Origin: RFPW01 sp040401595
Lineage (GTDB): Bacteria > Pseudomonadota > Gammaproteobacteria > Burkholderiales > Burkholderiaceae_E
DNA: 64,000 nt
Assembly (NCBI GenBank): GCA_040401595.1
Contig: JBBAOE010000005.1
Location: 84,835-148,834 of the forward strand
Direction of reading: 5' to 3'
A model generated the notes under the pieces. It had not been told where the DNA came from. It was given only the letters and a program-made list of their open reading frames with translations, and made no database searches. Of the stretch, positions 1 to 9,007 are shown one piece after another (within the stretch, counting starts at the first letter, position 1; every line of letters starts with the position of its first letter). A program made the translations under genes and the position numbers.

Positions 1-1608
1 GTCGCGCCCAGGGCATCCGTCAGCCCGGCCGGGGCGCCGACTCAGACAACGGTTGCGGGCATCGCAACGACAGGGTCTGAAAATCAGACCGGAATCATCG
101 GTCGCATCATGGGTTGGCTACGGGGCAAGGCAGCCAATGAGGCTCAGGCCCCCCGACCCGCAGCCGTCGCCGCACCCGAAACCACGGATGAACGTTCCCG
201 TGCGCCGAGAAATCCGCGTGAACCCCGCGAAACGCGGGATGGTCGCCCAGGGCGGGACGGAGCACGCCGGGACGGCCGGGCAGCGAACGACAGTCGCCGC
301 TCCGAGACCGCCGGTCGCGCAGAGCCAACCGGTCGCTCCGAATCCCCGGGTCGTCAACGCGAGGAACAAGGCCGCGAAAGCTCAGAAGGCCGAGGTGGTC
401 GAGGCGGACGATCCGGTCGTCAGGATCGCCCCAGCGCCGAACCACGCGAGGGCTCGGAGTCCAGGGATGAGCGCGCCCCGCGTGCAGAGTCACGACCCAA
501 CCAGGAGGGTCGCCCTCCCCGCGAACCACGCGCTCCACGTGAGGATCGCCCACCACGCCGTGCCTCGAGCACCGACGGCCCAGTAGAGGAGAACGAGGGC
601 GCTGCAACAAGCGCTGCCGTTGCAGCGACGACAGGCGCAATGGCCGGACGCAGTTCAGCGGTATCGGGCGCGGCACGCGTGACCGAAGGCTCCGCCGTCG
701 AGGACAACGAGGCTCTCATTGCCGGCTCAGAGGAAACCGTGGAATCGGGCGAAGCTGCAGAGCGTCGTCGTCGTCGTCGCCGTCGTGGCGGACGCCGCGA
801 TCGTAATGAGGGGGATCGGACGGAAACCGAGACCAATGCAGCGGGTGAACCACTGCAATCTGCAGACGATTCCTCGCAGCCCTTGACGCCGATGTCGCTC
901 GAGGCGCCTGCCGACTCGCAGGCAGCTCAAGCCGAACAGCTGCCCGCGGGGGATGCTGAGACGACGGAGGCCGCCGGGGCGTCTCAGGATCGCCCGGCGC
1001 GTGCGCCAAGAGCTCCCCGCAGTCGACGGCCAGTCGAGGGCGTCGAACCGGATGCAACGCAAGCGCAGGCCATCGTGCACTCCGCGGGTGAAACATCGCT
1101 CGACTCGGCTGAACCAACGTCATCGGGGTTTGGAGCGGCTGCGAACGAAGCGGCGATGCCGGTGCCTGAATCAGCTGCTACGACTGAATCGGCTGAAGCC
1201 GCATCGGTCCCGGTTACGGCTCAGGCAGCTCTGCCGATCACGGTCGCCGCGCAAACGCCGGCCTTGGCCGTGGCTAACGTTGTGGCGGATATCGTGCCGG
1301 CGCAGTCCGCTCTGGCCGACATGGCTCCCGTGATTGCCGAGCCGCACACGGGCACCGCGCAGACTCGGGGCACCGAAACCAGCGAAGCGGTCGTCGAAGC
1401 CACCCCACCCGTTGTGCTGACGGAGGTTGTTGCCAATGCAGGACTGGAGTGGGTGCAAACGCGCAGCGACCTCGTCGGTGCTGAAGGCGCGACCGAGCCC
1501 GTTGCGCCCCGCGCGCCCCGTCCCGTGCGCGTACGCAAGCCCAAAGCGGAAGTGGTGGTCGAGCCGCTGCAGATGGTGGAAACACGAAACGATTCCCCGC
1601 TGCCCTGA
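1..1608 (+). CDS. rne: Ribonuclease E, C-terminal part (5' end outside window)
   Basis: The reading frame is open from base 1 and runs 535 residues to a TGA, so the start and the whole catalytic half lie upstream. What is visible is low-complexity and Arg/Pro/Glu-rich in the first half, with an eight-arginine block near residue 220 that is typical of RNA-binding and degradosome-scaffold regions. It then becomes Ala/Val/Glu-rich and ends in a conserved-looking tail with VVVEPLQMVETR, a motif I associate with betaproteobacterial RNase E C-termini. RNase E starts mRNA decay and processes rRNA and tRNA. The downstream moaA is a common neighbour of rne in Burkholderiales. The identification rests on this composition, the tail and the context, because no catalytic domain is in view. 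Confidence 0.8.
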   Translation, partial: VAPRASVSPAGAPTQTTVAGIATTGSENQTGIIGRIMGWLRGKAANEAQAPRPAAVAAPETTDERSRAPRNPREPRETRDGRPGRDGARRDGRAANDSRRSETAGRAEPTGRSESPGRQREEQGRESSEGRGGRGGRSGRQDRPSAEPREGSESRDERAPRAESRPNQEGRPPREPRAPREDRPPRRASSTDGPVEENEGAATSAAVAATTGAMAGRSSAVSGAARVTEGSAVEDNEALIAGSEETVESGEAAERRRRRRRRGGRRDRNEGDRTETETNAAGEPLQSADDSSQPLTPMSLEAPADSQAAQAEQLPAGDAETTEAAGASQDRPARAPRAPRSRRPVEGVEPDATQAQAIVHSAGETSLDSAEPTSSGFGAAANEAAMPVPESAATTESAEAASVPVTAQAALPITVAAQTPALAVANVVADIVPAQSALADMAPVIAEPHTGTAQTRGTETSEAVVEATPPVVLTEVVANAGLEWVQTRSDLVGAEGATEPVAPRAPRPVRVRKPKAEVVVEPLQMVETRNDSPLP

Positions 1609-1663
1609 GGAACGCCCCCGGGGGGTGCCTGGAATTGCGAAATCCCAGCCCCCCCCGTCAAGA

Positions 1664-2011
1664 TCAGGTCGCCTGCTGTTTGTCGCCCTCGGGCAGACCC
1701 AAGTAGTGTCGACTGATCCGAAGTACCGCAGTGACATGGGGATTGTGGCCTGACCGTTGTGGTTCATCTGAGCCGTCGGCCAACGACCAAGCGTCGGCTG
1801 CAATCAGCCGTTCCTCCCGAAATGAAGGATTGCCTGCATTCACTGTTGGCGGCATCCAGCTGGCCGGGCGCGCGTTAAATGCATCCCGAGAGTCGTTGTG
1901 GCTTGCCATGGCGCTGGGGACAGGCTTCTCATCTTCGCCGGAGACGGCAGACGGTGCGTAAAACACAAACAATGGGACGGGCTCACCGCCCAAACTGGTA
2001 CGGAATTGCAT
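1664..2011 (-). CDS. Small hypothetical protein (115 aa) with a strong RBS
   Basis: I do not recognise this protein. The case for a real gene is a consensus-like Shine-Dalgarno, GGAGGA, seven bases before the ATG, a TATATA element about 37 bases upstream, and its place in the only long gap (1609-2248) between rne and moaA. The product is hydrophilic, with a short apolar stretch (residues 11-22) and no clear signal peptide or motif. It is convergent with rne, whose stop is 55 bases away. The alternative is a leader or untranslated RNA with a fortuitous ORF. Apart from this gene, the 640-base gap shows only a C/G run just after rne. Confidence 0.45.
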   Translation of the reverse strand: MQFRTSLGGEPVPLFVFYAPSAVSGEDEKPVPSAMASHNDSRDAFNARPASWMPPTVNAGNPSFREERLIAADAWSLADGSDEPQRSGHNPHVTAVLRISRHYLGLPEGDKQQAT

Positions 2012-2047
2012 CGTTGAATCCTCCGGAGCACGCGCCTCAAGGCGCGA

Positions 2048-2076
2048 TATATAGGTGGCAAGCGGACACTGAAAGT
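2048..2076 (-). promoter_or_regulatory. Possible promoter of the small hypothetical gene
   Basis: On the minus strand a TATATA (2048-2053) sits about 37 bases before the ATG at 2011. The hexamer 17 bases further upstream, ACTTTC, is a poor -35 match, so this rests mainly on the -10 element. Confidence 0.25.
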
Positions 2077-2248
2077 ATCCGTCGAAGCGGCCTCGGCGCC
2101 GTCAGGAATTGGGCTGAAACGCCGAATTTTTCACCAACCTGGCTTGACGAGCCGCAGCAACCCGCACGAGGTTGGACCGAAGACCTCAAGCGGTTGCCTA
2201 CTGGCAGTATCATCTACCGTGCCTGCCCGAACCTTGATTTGGAAATTG

Positions 2249-3352
2249 ATGGCCGAACGCTCGATCCCGATCGCTGATCTTAGGTATTCGCCGGCCGCAC
2301 CGACCATCCCGGCTCACGCCATCAGGCCTGATGGACTGCTGATGGACAAGCGAAGCCGCCCGCTGCGCGACCTCCGTATTTCAGTGACGGATCGTTGCAA
2401 TTTCCGCTGCACATACTGCATGCCGAAATCCATCTTCGACCACGATTACCAGTTTCTGCCGCAGACCTCCCTCCTGAGTTTTGAAGAGATCTTCAGGCTT
2501 GCCCAGATCTTTGTGGCGCATGGCACGGAAAAGCTTCGCCTCACCGGTGGCGAGCCCCTGCTGCGCAAGCATGTCGAAGTCCTGGTGGCGCAGCTGTCAA
2601 CATTGCGAACAGTCAGCGGCGAACCGGTTGAACTGACACTTACAACCAATGCCACCCTGCTGGTCCGAAAGGCCAGTGCTCTGGCCGCTGCGGGACTGAA
2701 GCGGATCACAGTCAGTCTGGACGCCCTGGACGATCAGACCTTTCGGCGCATGAACGATGTCGACTTTCCGGTGGCCGATGTACTGGCGGGGATTGAAGCC
2801 GCCGACCGCGCCGGATTGCGTCCGATCAAGGTCAATATGGTGGTCCGCCGGGGTATCAATGACCACGACATTCTGCCAATGGCGAACCACTTTCGGGGTA
2901 CCGGGCATATCCTGCGATTCATCGAATATATGGATGTCGGGGCCTCCAATGGGTGGCGCCTGGACGAGGTCCTGTCGTCCACTGAAATCCTCGAACGCAT
3001 CGGATCGGTCTACCCCCTGGAACCGATCGATGCAAACTACACGGGCGAAGTGGCTCAGCGCTGGCGTTACCTGGACGGGGGTGGCGAAATTGGCGTCATC
3101 TCCTCGGTCAGCCAACCATTTTGCGGCGACTGTTCGCGAGCCAGACTGTCAACCGAGGGTAGGCTCTATACCTGCCTGTTTGCCAGTGCTGGGCATGACC
3201 TGCGAGCACTGTTACGCGGTGGCCACGACGACGCGGCAATCGCCAGTGCAATCGGGTTGATCTGGCAGCAGCGCGAGGATCGGTACTCCGAGATCCGGTC
3301 CCAGGCGCAGGATCGCGCCGGTCGCATCGAGATGAGCTATATCGGTGGATAG
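2249..3352 (+). CDS. moaA: GTP 3',8-cyclase MoaA (molybdenum cofactor)
   Basis: A radical-SAM enzyme that converts GTP to 3',8-cyclo-GTP in the first step of molybdopterin synthesis. The N-terminal cluster motif CxxxCxxC is C50, C54 and C57 (CNFRCTYC), followed by the SAM-contacting RLTGGEPLLR. The second cluster is C292, C295 and C309. The protein ends in the Gly-Gly tail that the family needs for function. I start at the ATG at 2249 (MAERSIP..., 367 aa), which gives the usual N-terminus for betaproteobacterial MoaA. The frame is open back to 2144, but those residues look untranslated. The gene overlaps moeA by 8 bases. Its product would serve molybdoenzymes such as the xanthine dehydrogenase encoded in this window. 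Confidence 0.95.
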   Translation: MAERSIPIADLRYSPAAPTIPAHAIRPDGLLMDKRSRPLRDLRISVTDRCNFRCTYCMPKSIFDHDYQFLPQTSLLSFEEIFRLAQIFVAHGTEKLRLTGGEPLLRKHVEVLVAQLSTLRTVSGEPVELTLTTNATLLVRKASALAAAGLKRITVSLDALDDQTFRRMNDVDFPVADVLAGIEAADRAGLRPIKVNMVVRRGINDHDILPMANHFRGTGHILRFIEYMDVGASNGWRLDEVLSSTEILERIGSVYPLEPIDANYTGEVAQRWRYLDGGGEIGVISSVSQPFCGDCSRARLSTEGRLYTCLFASAGHDLRALLRGGHDDAAIASAIGLIWQQREDRYSEIRSQAQDRAGRIEMSYIGG

Positions 3353-4634
3353 CAGGTCCCTGCGCTCAATCGTGCAGTTAGCGGGCTGTCTCGATGATTT
3401 CGATCCCGGGGCTGTTCCCGTCCAGACCGCCCAACAGTTGATCGGACAATGGGTACAGCCCGTGCCTGCGATCGAAAAGGTCGCCCTGCGGGATTGTCTC
3501 GGGCGCATGTTGGGGACCGATGTTCACTCCGCCATCAACGTCCCGGCGCACGATAACTCAGCCATGGATGGTTGGGCCATTCGTTCGACTGATCTAGACG
3601 CCTCGGGCGCTGCCCGACTGGCAGTTGCCACGGGTACGGCCTGGGCTGGTCGACCCTGGGAAGGATCATTGGTCTTGCCTGGGCAGACCGTTCGGGTCTT
3701 CACCGGTGCGGCGATGCCGCCGGGGTGCGACACCGTGGTGCCACAGGAATGGGTTCAGTTCGATCCCTCGGGCGCTGAACTGCTGGTGCCGCCAGGCCAA
3801 CGGACCGGCCAGAACCGTCGACTGGCTGGCGAGGACCTTGCTGTTGGCGCAGTCGCCCTTGCCCAAGGAACACGTCTCGGGGCCGCCCACCTCGGACTGG
3901 CGGCATCGCTGGGTCTAGCGGAGTTACCGCTGCGGCGCCGCGTGCGGGTCGCCTTCTTCTCCACAGGCGATGAACTTCGTTCCATCGGAGATCCACTCGG
4001 ACCTGGCGAGGTGTACGACAGCAATCGCTACACCTTGTGGGCCATGCTACAGCGACTGGGTGTGGAACTGGTCGATCTTGGCGTTGTGCGGGATGATCCA
4101 GTGGCCTTGGAACACGCGCTTCGATGCGCGGCACAAGGAGCCGACGCGGTCATCTCTTCCGGTGGCGTCTCGGTCGGTGAGGCCGATTTCACCCGTGACG
4201 TCATGGCCAGGGTCGGTGAGGTCGCCTTCTGGACGATCGCCATGCGCCCCGGTCGCCCGATGGCGGTCGGACGGGTTGGTGAAGCGGTCTACTTCGGACT
4301 GCCCGGCAATCCGGTCGCCGTGATGGTCACCTTCCTCTTTTTTGTGCGCGACGCCCTTCTGCGTATGGCGGGTGCGAGGCCCGAGGCTCTGCTGACGGTT
4401 CCAGTGCGCTCGGTTCATCCACTGCGTAAGCGGGCTGGCCGCACCGAGTACCAACGCGCGGTGGTCAGCACCGCGGGCGACGGACAATTGGAGGCCCGGT
4501 TGACTGGTCAGCAAGGCTCCGGGGTGTTGCGCTCGATGGCCGAAGCCAACGCCATGCTCGTTCTGCGTCATGAACAGGGCGATATTGCAGCAGGCGACTC
4601 TGTGGACGCGCTCCTGTTTGACGGACTGCTTTAG
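3345..4634 (+). CDS. moeA: Molybdopterin molybdenumtransferase MoeA
   Basis: MoeA inserts molybdate into adenylated molybdopterin, the last common step in making molybdenum cofactor. The family motifs HDNSAMDGWA (about residue 66), SSGGVSVGEAD and the PGRPMAVG...GLPGNPVA block are present in order over 429 aa, a normal length. The start is a GTG inside the end of moaA, an 8-base overlap that suggests translational coupling. No ATG upstream of the first domain offers an alternative. In many relatives mobA lies between moaA and moeA, but here the two are directly joined. The gene is convergent with the MFS gene, whose stop overlaps by 4 bases. Confidence 0.95.
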   Translation: MDSRSLRSIVQLAGCLDDFDPGAVPVQTAQQLIGQWVQPVPAIEKVALRDCLGRMLGTDVHSAINVPAHDNSAMDGWAIRSTDLDASGAARLAVATGTAWAGRPWEGSLVLPGQTVRVFTGAAMPPGCDTVVPQEWVQFDPSGAELLVPPGQRTGQNRRLAGEDLAVGAVALAQGTRLGAAHLGLAASLGLAELPLRRRVRVAFFSTGDELRSIGDPLGPGEVYDSNRYTLWAMLQRLGVELVDLGVVRDDPVALEHALRCAAQGADAVISSGGVSVGEADFTRDVMARVGEVAFWTIAMRPGRPMAVGRVGEAVYFGLPGNPVAVMVTFLFFVRDALLRMAGARPEALLTVPVRSVHPLRKRAGRTEYQRAVVSTAGDGQLEARLTGQQGSGVLRSMAEANAMLVLRHEQGDIAAGDSVDALLFDGLL

Positions 4635-5866
4635 CCCAGTTTTCTGGCCAGGCTCTGAGCGATCGCGGCGGCCACGGCAACCCCGGCCATGACGGCGGTG
4701 GCTGCGACGGCGATCGCTGCGCCTGGGTGCTGGTGATCCAGCAGCGATCCCAGAATGGCAGGGCCGATTGCGCCACCGACATCGATCCCCGAGTACACCA
4801 AGCCAAAGACCCGACCACTCGCTTTGACCGGTGCCGCTTTGCGCACCAGCATGTCACGCGACGGTTGAAGAATACCCAGGAAGAAACCTGCCAGCGCAAG
4901 CACAGGAAGAATCATGAACGACGGCGCGATGCCACTGGCGAGGCCAAACAACAGCAGCGAACAACCGATCAGGCAGGCCATGGCGATACGCTCATGACGA
5001 TTTGAGGCTGCGGCCGCAAAGCCCCCCGCAAACATCCCACAGGCACCGGCCATCAGATACAGCGTCAGCGCTCCCGTCGCGGTCGATGCGCTGATACCGT
5101 AGATCACCTGCAGAGCCTGCGGCGCAAAATTCTGCAGCCCCGTGCTGGCCAGTGTGACCGCCACGAAGAACAGGAAGCAGAGGATCACGCTGGGGCTCAA
5201 CCACGACGGCAGTTCCATCATCGACCTGCCCGCTGGTGCTGCGGATGGCGCTGCTGAGGCCATCCGACCGGAGGCCAATGGCGCCGAACTGCCTGCGGCC
5301 GGCGAACCGGTGCCAGACCGCTCCAACACTTCAAACGAGCGAGGGCGAAACAGAATGATTCCAAGAACGATCAAACCGATCACCGCAGCGGATCCCATCG
5401 CGACACGCCAACCGTAGAGCAGCGCCATCGGGTACAACAACGCGGGGCCGGCGGCATACCCTAGATTGCCCGACAAGCCATGTACCGAGAAGGCATGCCC
5501 GATGCGGCGCGGTGAGATTTTCGAATTCAGAATGGCATAGTCGGCTGGATGCATGACGCAATTGCCAAAACCAATCAGCATGGCTGAGACGAGCAAAGCC
5601 GCGTACCCGGGAGCGAACGCGGCGACCGTTGCGCCGGCGCTCATGGAACACATGCCCACCATCAGCGTGCGTCGCGCACCGAATCGATCGACGACAAAAC
5701 CCGCTAGTGCCTGTCCAACGCCGGAGATGATGAAAAAAACGGTCGTGATAGCGCCCAGCATTGTCCACGACAGGCCGAACTCTTCGCGCAGGAACGGAAA
5801 TAACGGGGGAAGCGCGAGTTGGTAGAAGTGGGAGGCGCCGTGCGCCACTCCGACCAGACCGATCAC
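4631..5866 (-). CDS. MFS transporter
   Basis: A 12-helix major facilitator superfamily permease of 411 aa. The N-terminal half has the HGASHFYQLALPPLFPF helix and a DRFGARR loop-2 motif. A Ser/Ala/Gly/Pro-rich central loop (about residues 180-215) separates the two six-helix bundles. The opening helix resembles the fosmidomycin-resistance (Fsr)-like group, but the substrate cannot be read from sequence. The GTG at 5866 is the first conventional start. The frame stays open about 30 codons further upstream without ATG, GTG or TTG, and homologues often have a short extra N-terminus, so the start is uncertain. Cytochrome genes follow upstream on the same strand. Confidence 0.8.
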   Translation of the reverse strand: MIGLVGVAHGASHFYQLALPPLFPFLREEFGLSWTMLGAITTVFFIISGVGQALAGFVVDRFGARRTLMVGMCSMSAGATVAAFAPGYAALLVSAMLIGFGNCVMHPADYAILNSKISPRRIGHAFSVHGLSGNLGYAAGPALLYPMALLYGWRVAMGSAAVIGLIVLGIILFRPRSFEVLERSGTGSPAAGSSAPLASGRMASAAPSAAPAGRSMMELPSWLSPSVILCFLFFVAVTLASTGLQNFAPQALQVIYGISASTATGALTLYLMAGACGMFAGGFAAAASNRHERIAMACLIGCSLLLFGLASGIAPSFMILPVLALAGFFLGILQPSRDMLVRKAAPVKASGRVFGLVYSGIDVGGAIGPAILGSLLDHQHPGAAIAVAATAVMAGVAVAAAIAQSLARKLG

Positions 5867-5996
5867 TTCAATGTCGGCGCGAAGCGTCTGGAACTGCCCG
5901 ACAACGTCGTCCGTCGTCGGGTTCCCCGAGGTGCTCAGAATGGACGGGACGGAGGTGCCCCGCTAACCATCTCCTGACCGACCACCCGAGAACGGG

Positions 5997-6353
5997 TCAC
6001 TTGCGAACGACCAACTGCCCGGGCAACGACGCGTAATAGGCGGCCAGATCCCCAATCTCTTTCTTCGTCAGCGCTTTGGCCTGAGCACCCATGATGGCGT
6101 TCTTGCGCGAGTCGCTGTGGTAGTCCAGCAAGGCTTGACGCAGATAATCCTGATGCTGCCCCGCCAGACGCGGATACGAAGGATCTACCGGCGAATTGCC
6201 GTCCTTGCCGTGGCAGGCGGCACAAACCTGTTCGGCCTTTTGCTTGGCACCGTTCAGATCGGCGGCCTGGGTCAGCGCGCTCCCCGCCATGGCGGCGAAG
6301 GCAACCGTGAATGGAATCATCCGGCGGTACTGCTTTAAGCTGAAATTCATCAT
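5997..6353 (-). CDS. Class I cytochrome c, periplasmic
   Basis: A small soluble electron carrier of 118 aa. A Sec signal peptide (MMNFSLKQYRR followed by a hydrophobic stretch ending ALTQA) is followed by a single haem-attachment motif, CAACH, and a Met-containing C-terminal half with the DLAAYYASL helix typical of cytochrome c4/c5-like domains. Two adjacent ATGs (6353, 6350) follow a GGGG and I take the first. The gene sits 17 bases after a second, related cytochrome gene on the same strand, so the pair is probably co-transcribed. The partner oxidase or reductase is not identifiable from context. Confidence 0.85.
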   Translation of the reverse strand: MMNFSLKQYRRMIPFTVAFAAMAGSALTQAADLNGAKQKAEQVCAACHGKDGNSPVDPSYPRLAGQHQDYLRQALLDYHSDSRKNAIMGAQAKALTKKEIGDLAAYYASLPGQLVVRK

Positions 6354-6370
6354 GACTACCCCGGTTACCT

Positions 6371-6739
6371 TCACTTGGCTGCGGCGGCAGGGGCCGCTGC
6401 GCTCTGTTGTCCGCCGCCATAGTAAGCAGCGAGATCGGCCATGTCCTGATCGCTCAGTCCAGCCGCAATGCCACGCATGGTCGGATGGCTGCGCTCGCCT
6501 TTCTTGTAAGCCATCAGCGCATTTTCGAGGTATTTCGGGGACTGCCCCGAAATCATTGGAACCGAATAAACGCTGGGAAACGAGGCCTTATATCCTGGGA
6601 TACCGTGGCAGCCGATACACATCGAAACTTTGTTGCGGGCTGCCTCTGCGCTCCCCTGAACGGCGTCAGCGGCAAACAAAGACGGGCAGGCAAGCGAGGC
6701 AGCAACAAAAACCGTGGCCGCGAAAGCAGAAGACTTCAT
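6371..6739 (-). CDS. Cytochrome c, periplasmic
   Basis: A 122-residue single-haem cytochrome c. The signal peptide (MKSSAF..., cleavage after SLFA) leads to a CIGCH haem site, then a probable Met ligand in the PTMRGIAAGLSDQD region, the DLAAYYGGG helix and an Ala-rich tail. The frame is open to 6907, but the upstream part overlaps the divergent MoxR gene and lacks signal-peptide features, so I use the ATG at 6739. It is a paralogue of the following gene. Together they may act as a tandem cytochrome c pair, like the two halves of a c4 dihaem protein, although that is inference. Confidence 0.85.
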   Translation of the reverse strand: MKSSAFAATVFVAASLACPSLFAADAVQGSAEAARNKVSMCIGCHGIPGYKASFPSVYSVPMISGQSPKYLENALMAYKKGERSHPTMRGIAAGLSDQDMADLAAYYGGGQQSAAAPAAAAK

Positions 6740-6898
6740 GCGGATCCCATGAATAATTAAAAATTGACCAGCGAATTGACCAACGACCATCCTTCCGATT
6801 TTACCGACCAGACTGTCGGACCGCCAGTTTGAAGCACTGCAATCCAACAATGCGACGATCCGACGCATCACCTGATATCGCCGGGAAGGCATTGAAGT

Positions 6899-7798
6899 AT
6901 GATCCAAAACATGAATGATTCAGCCCGAAACCAAAAGACGGTCGCCCGATTCGAAGGGTCTTCCACCTACGTTGCAACCGACGATCTGAGACTTGCAGTC
7001 AACGCGGCTGCCAGGCTTTCGCGACCGCTCCTGGTCAAAGGAGAGCCCGGCACCGGCAAGACCATGCTCGCCGAGGAAGTCGCCCGTGAACTGGGAATGC
7101 CGCTGCTGCAATGGCATGTCAAGTCCACCACCAAGGCGCAGCAAGGTCTCTACGAATACGACGCGGTATCCCGGCTACGCGACTCGCAGCTCGGCGACGA
7201 GCGCGTGCGTGACATCGCCAATTACATCGTCCGGGGCGTGCTCTGGCAGGCCTTCGACAGCCCGGAGCCTGCGGTTCTGCTGATCGATGAAATCGACAAG
7301 GCCGATATCGAATTCCCGAACGATCTCCTGCGCGAACTCGACCGGATGGAATTCCACGTCTACGAGACCCGCGAAACCATTCGCGCGCGGCATCGCCCGC
7401 TCATGATTGTGACCTCCAATAATGAGAAGGAATTACCGGACGCGTTTTTACGCCGGTGTTTTTTCCATTACATCCGCTTCCCCGATCGGGAAACCATGCA
7501 GTCGATCGTGGATGTTCATTTCCCGGGACTGAAGAAAACCCTGGTGGCTGCTGCGCTCGACGCTTTCTACCAGATGCGCGACATTGCCGGGCTGAAGAAA
7601 AAGCCCTCGACCAGCGAGCTCCTGGACTGGATCAGACTGTTACTGGCTGAAGACATCCCGCCAGACTCGGTCAGCAAACCAGCCCCTGGCCCCGACGGCA
7701 AACCCGGACTACCCCCGCTCGCGGGTGCCTTGCTCAAGAACGAGCAGGATCTCGCCCTGTTTGAACGCCTGATGTTCATGCAGCGTCAGAATCGTTGA
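6899..7798 (+). CDS. MoxR-family AAA+ ATPase (CoxD-like)
   Basis: A 299-aa AAA+ ATPase of the MoxR group, which act as chaperones that mature or activate metalloenzymes together with a VWA-domain partner. The Walker A GEPGTGKT is at residues 48-55, and Walker B is AVLLIDEIDKAD near residue 125. The sensor region includes VTSNNEKELPDAFLRRC (arginine finger). The start may be the ATG at 6899 or 6911. The VWA gene follows after 9 bases, the usual MoxR-VWA arrangement. It resembles CoxD of CO dehydrogenase clusters, but no CO dehydrogenase structural genes are nearby. Its client is unknown. Confidence 0.88.
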   Translation: MIQNMNDSARNQKTVARFEGSSTYVATDDLRLAVNAAARLSRPLLVKGEPGTGKTMLAEEVARELGMPLLQWHVKSTTKAQQGLYEYDAVSRLRDSQLGDERVRDIANYIVRGVLWQAFDSPEPAVLLIDEIDKADIEFPNDLLRELDRMEFHVYETRETIRARHRPLMIVTSNNEKELPDAFLRRCFFHYIRFPDRETMQSIVDVHFPGLKKTLVAAALDAFYQMRDIAGLKKKPSTSELLDWIRLLLAEDIPPDSVSKPAPGPDGKPGLPPLAGALLKNEQDLALFERLMFMQRQNR

Positions 7799-7807
7799 GG
7801 CACCTGC

Positions 7808-9007
7808 ATGCTCGTTGACTTCCTCTTTCATCTGCGCCGCGCCAAGCTGCCGGTGTCGCTGCACGAGCACCTGCGCCTGCTCGAAGCGCTGAAAGAGGGC
7901 ATCGTCGGTCCGTCAGTCGATGAGTTTTACTGGCTCGCCCGCATGACCCTGATCAAGGATGAACGCCTCTTTGATCGATTCGACAAGGCGTTTGGCGTCT
8001 ACTTCCATGGTGTTTCTTCGCTAACCGACGCGATCGGCGCCCTCGGCGCAGAGTTGCCGCAAGACTGGCTCAAGCGGCTCCTTCAGCGCGATTTCACGCC
8101 GGAGGAAAAGGCCGCGATCGACGCCGCCTTTGCCGAGGGGGGTGGTCTGGATGCGCTCATGGAGCGCTTGAAGCAGTTACTGGACGAGCAGAAGGAACGC
8201 CACGAGGGCGGCTCGAAATGGATCGGAACGAACGGCAGCAGCCCGTTTGGCAACGGCGGTTACCATCCGCAAGGCGTTCGCATCGGCGGACCGTCCGCGG
8301 GCAACCGGACAGCGATCAAGGTCTGGGAGCAACGCGCCTATCGGGACTATGACGATACGGTCGAACTCGGTACCCGCAACATCAAGATCGCGCTTCGGCG
8401 CTTGCGACGTTTTGCCCGCGAAGGTGCAGCCGAAGAGCTGGATATGGACGGCACCATTGGTGCCACGGCCCGCAACGCGGGCTGGCTCGATCTGCGCCTG
8501 CGCCCGGAACGCCATAACAGCGTCAAGGTCCTCCTGCTGATGGATGTTGGCGGCACGATGGATGACCACATCCGGCGCACCGAAGAGCTCTTTTCAGCCG
8601 CGAGAAGTGAATTTCGGAATCTTGAGTTTTTCTATTTTCATAATTGCGTCTATGACCATGTATGGAAAAACAATCGACGTCGTGCCACTGAACGAACCTC
8701 GACCTGGGATCTGATCCGAAAATTTAATCCTGACTGGCGTCTGGTGTTTGTCGGCGATGCCACCATGAGCCCCTACGAGATCATGCAGCCAGGCGGATCG
8801 GTCGAGTACCACAACGAGGAAGCGGGCGCCGAGTGGATTCAGCGCCTGCTGGACCGGTTCCCCCGAAATGCCTGGCTCAACCCGGAACCCGAGGGCGTCT
8901 GGGCGTATCGACAGTCCGTGGCGATGATGCGCCAGATGGTGGGTGATCGCATGTACCCGGTCACGATGGCCGGGCTGGACCGGGCGATGCGGGCGCTGAT
9001 GCGTTAG
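7808..9007 (+). CDS. VWA domain protein, CoxE-like
   Basis: A 399-aa protein with an N-terminal helical part, a glycine-rich linker (about residues 135-165) and a C-terminal von Willebrand A domain. The metal-ion site reads DVGGTMD near residue 244, so the usual DxSxS serines are replaced by Gly and Thr, a variation common in this subfamily. It is expected to work with the MoxR ATPase encoded 9 bases upstream, the pair forming a maturation or insertion machine. Its stop overlaps by 4 bases the end of the convergent spermidine-synthase-like gene. The target enzyme is unknown. Confidence 0.85.
   Translation: MLVDFLFHLRRAKLPVSLHEHLRLLEALKEGIVGPSVDEFYWLARMTLIKDERLFDRFDKAFGVYFHGVSSLTDAIGALGAELPQDWLKRLLQRDFTPEEKAAIDAAFAEGGGLDALMERLKQLLDEQKERHEGGSKWIGTNGSSPFGNGGYHPQGVRIGGPSAGNRTAIKVWEQRAYRDYDDTVELGTRNIKIALRRLRRFAREGAAEELDMDGTIGATARNAGWLDLRLRPERHNSVKVLLLMDVGGTMDDHIRRTEELFSAARSEFRNLEFFYFHNCVYDHVWKNNRRRATERTSTWDLIRKFNPDWRLVFVGDATMSPYEIMQPGGSVEYHNEEAGAEWIQRLLDRFPRNAWLNPEPEGVWAYRQSVAMMRQMVGDRMYPVTMAGLDRAMRALMR

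Noticed and set aside
1616..1630. C/G run after rne as a terminator
   Set aside because: CCCCCGGGGGG has no loop for a proper hairpin and no T-run follows.
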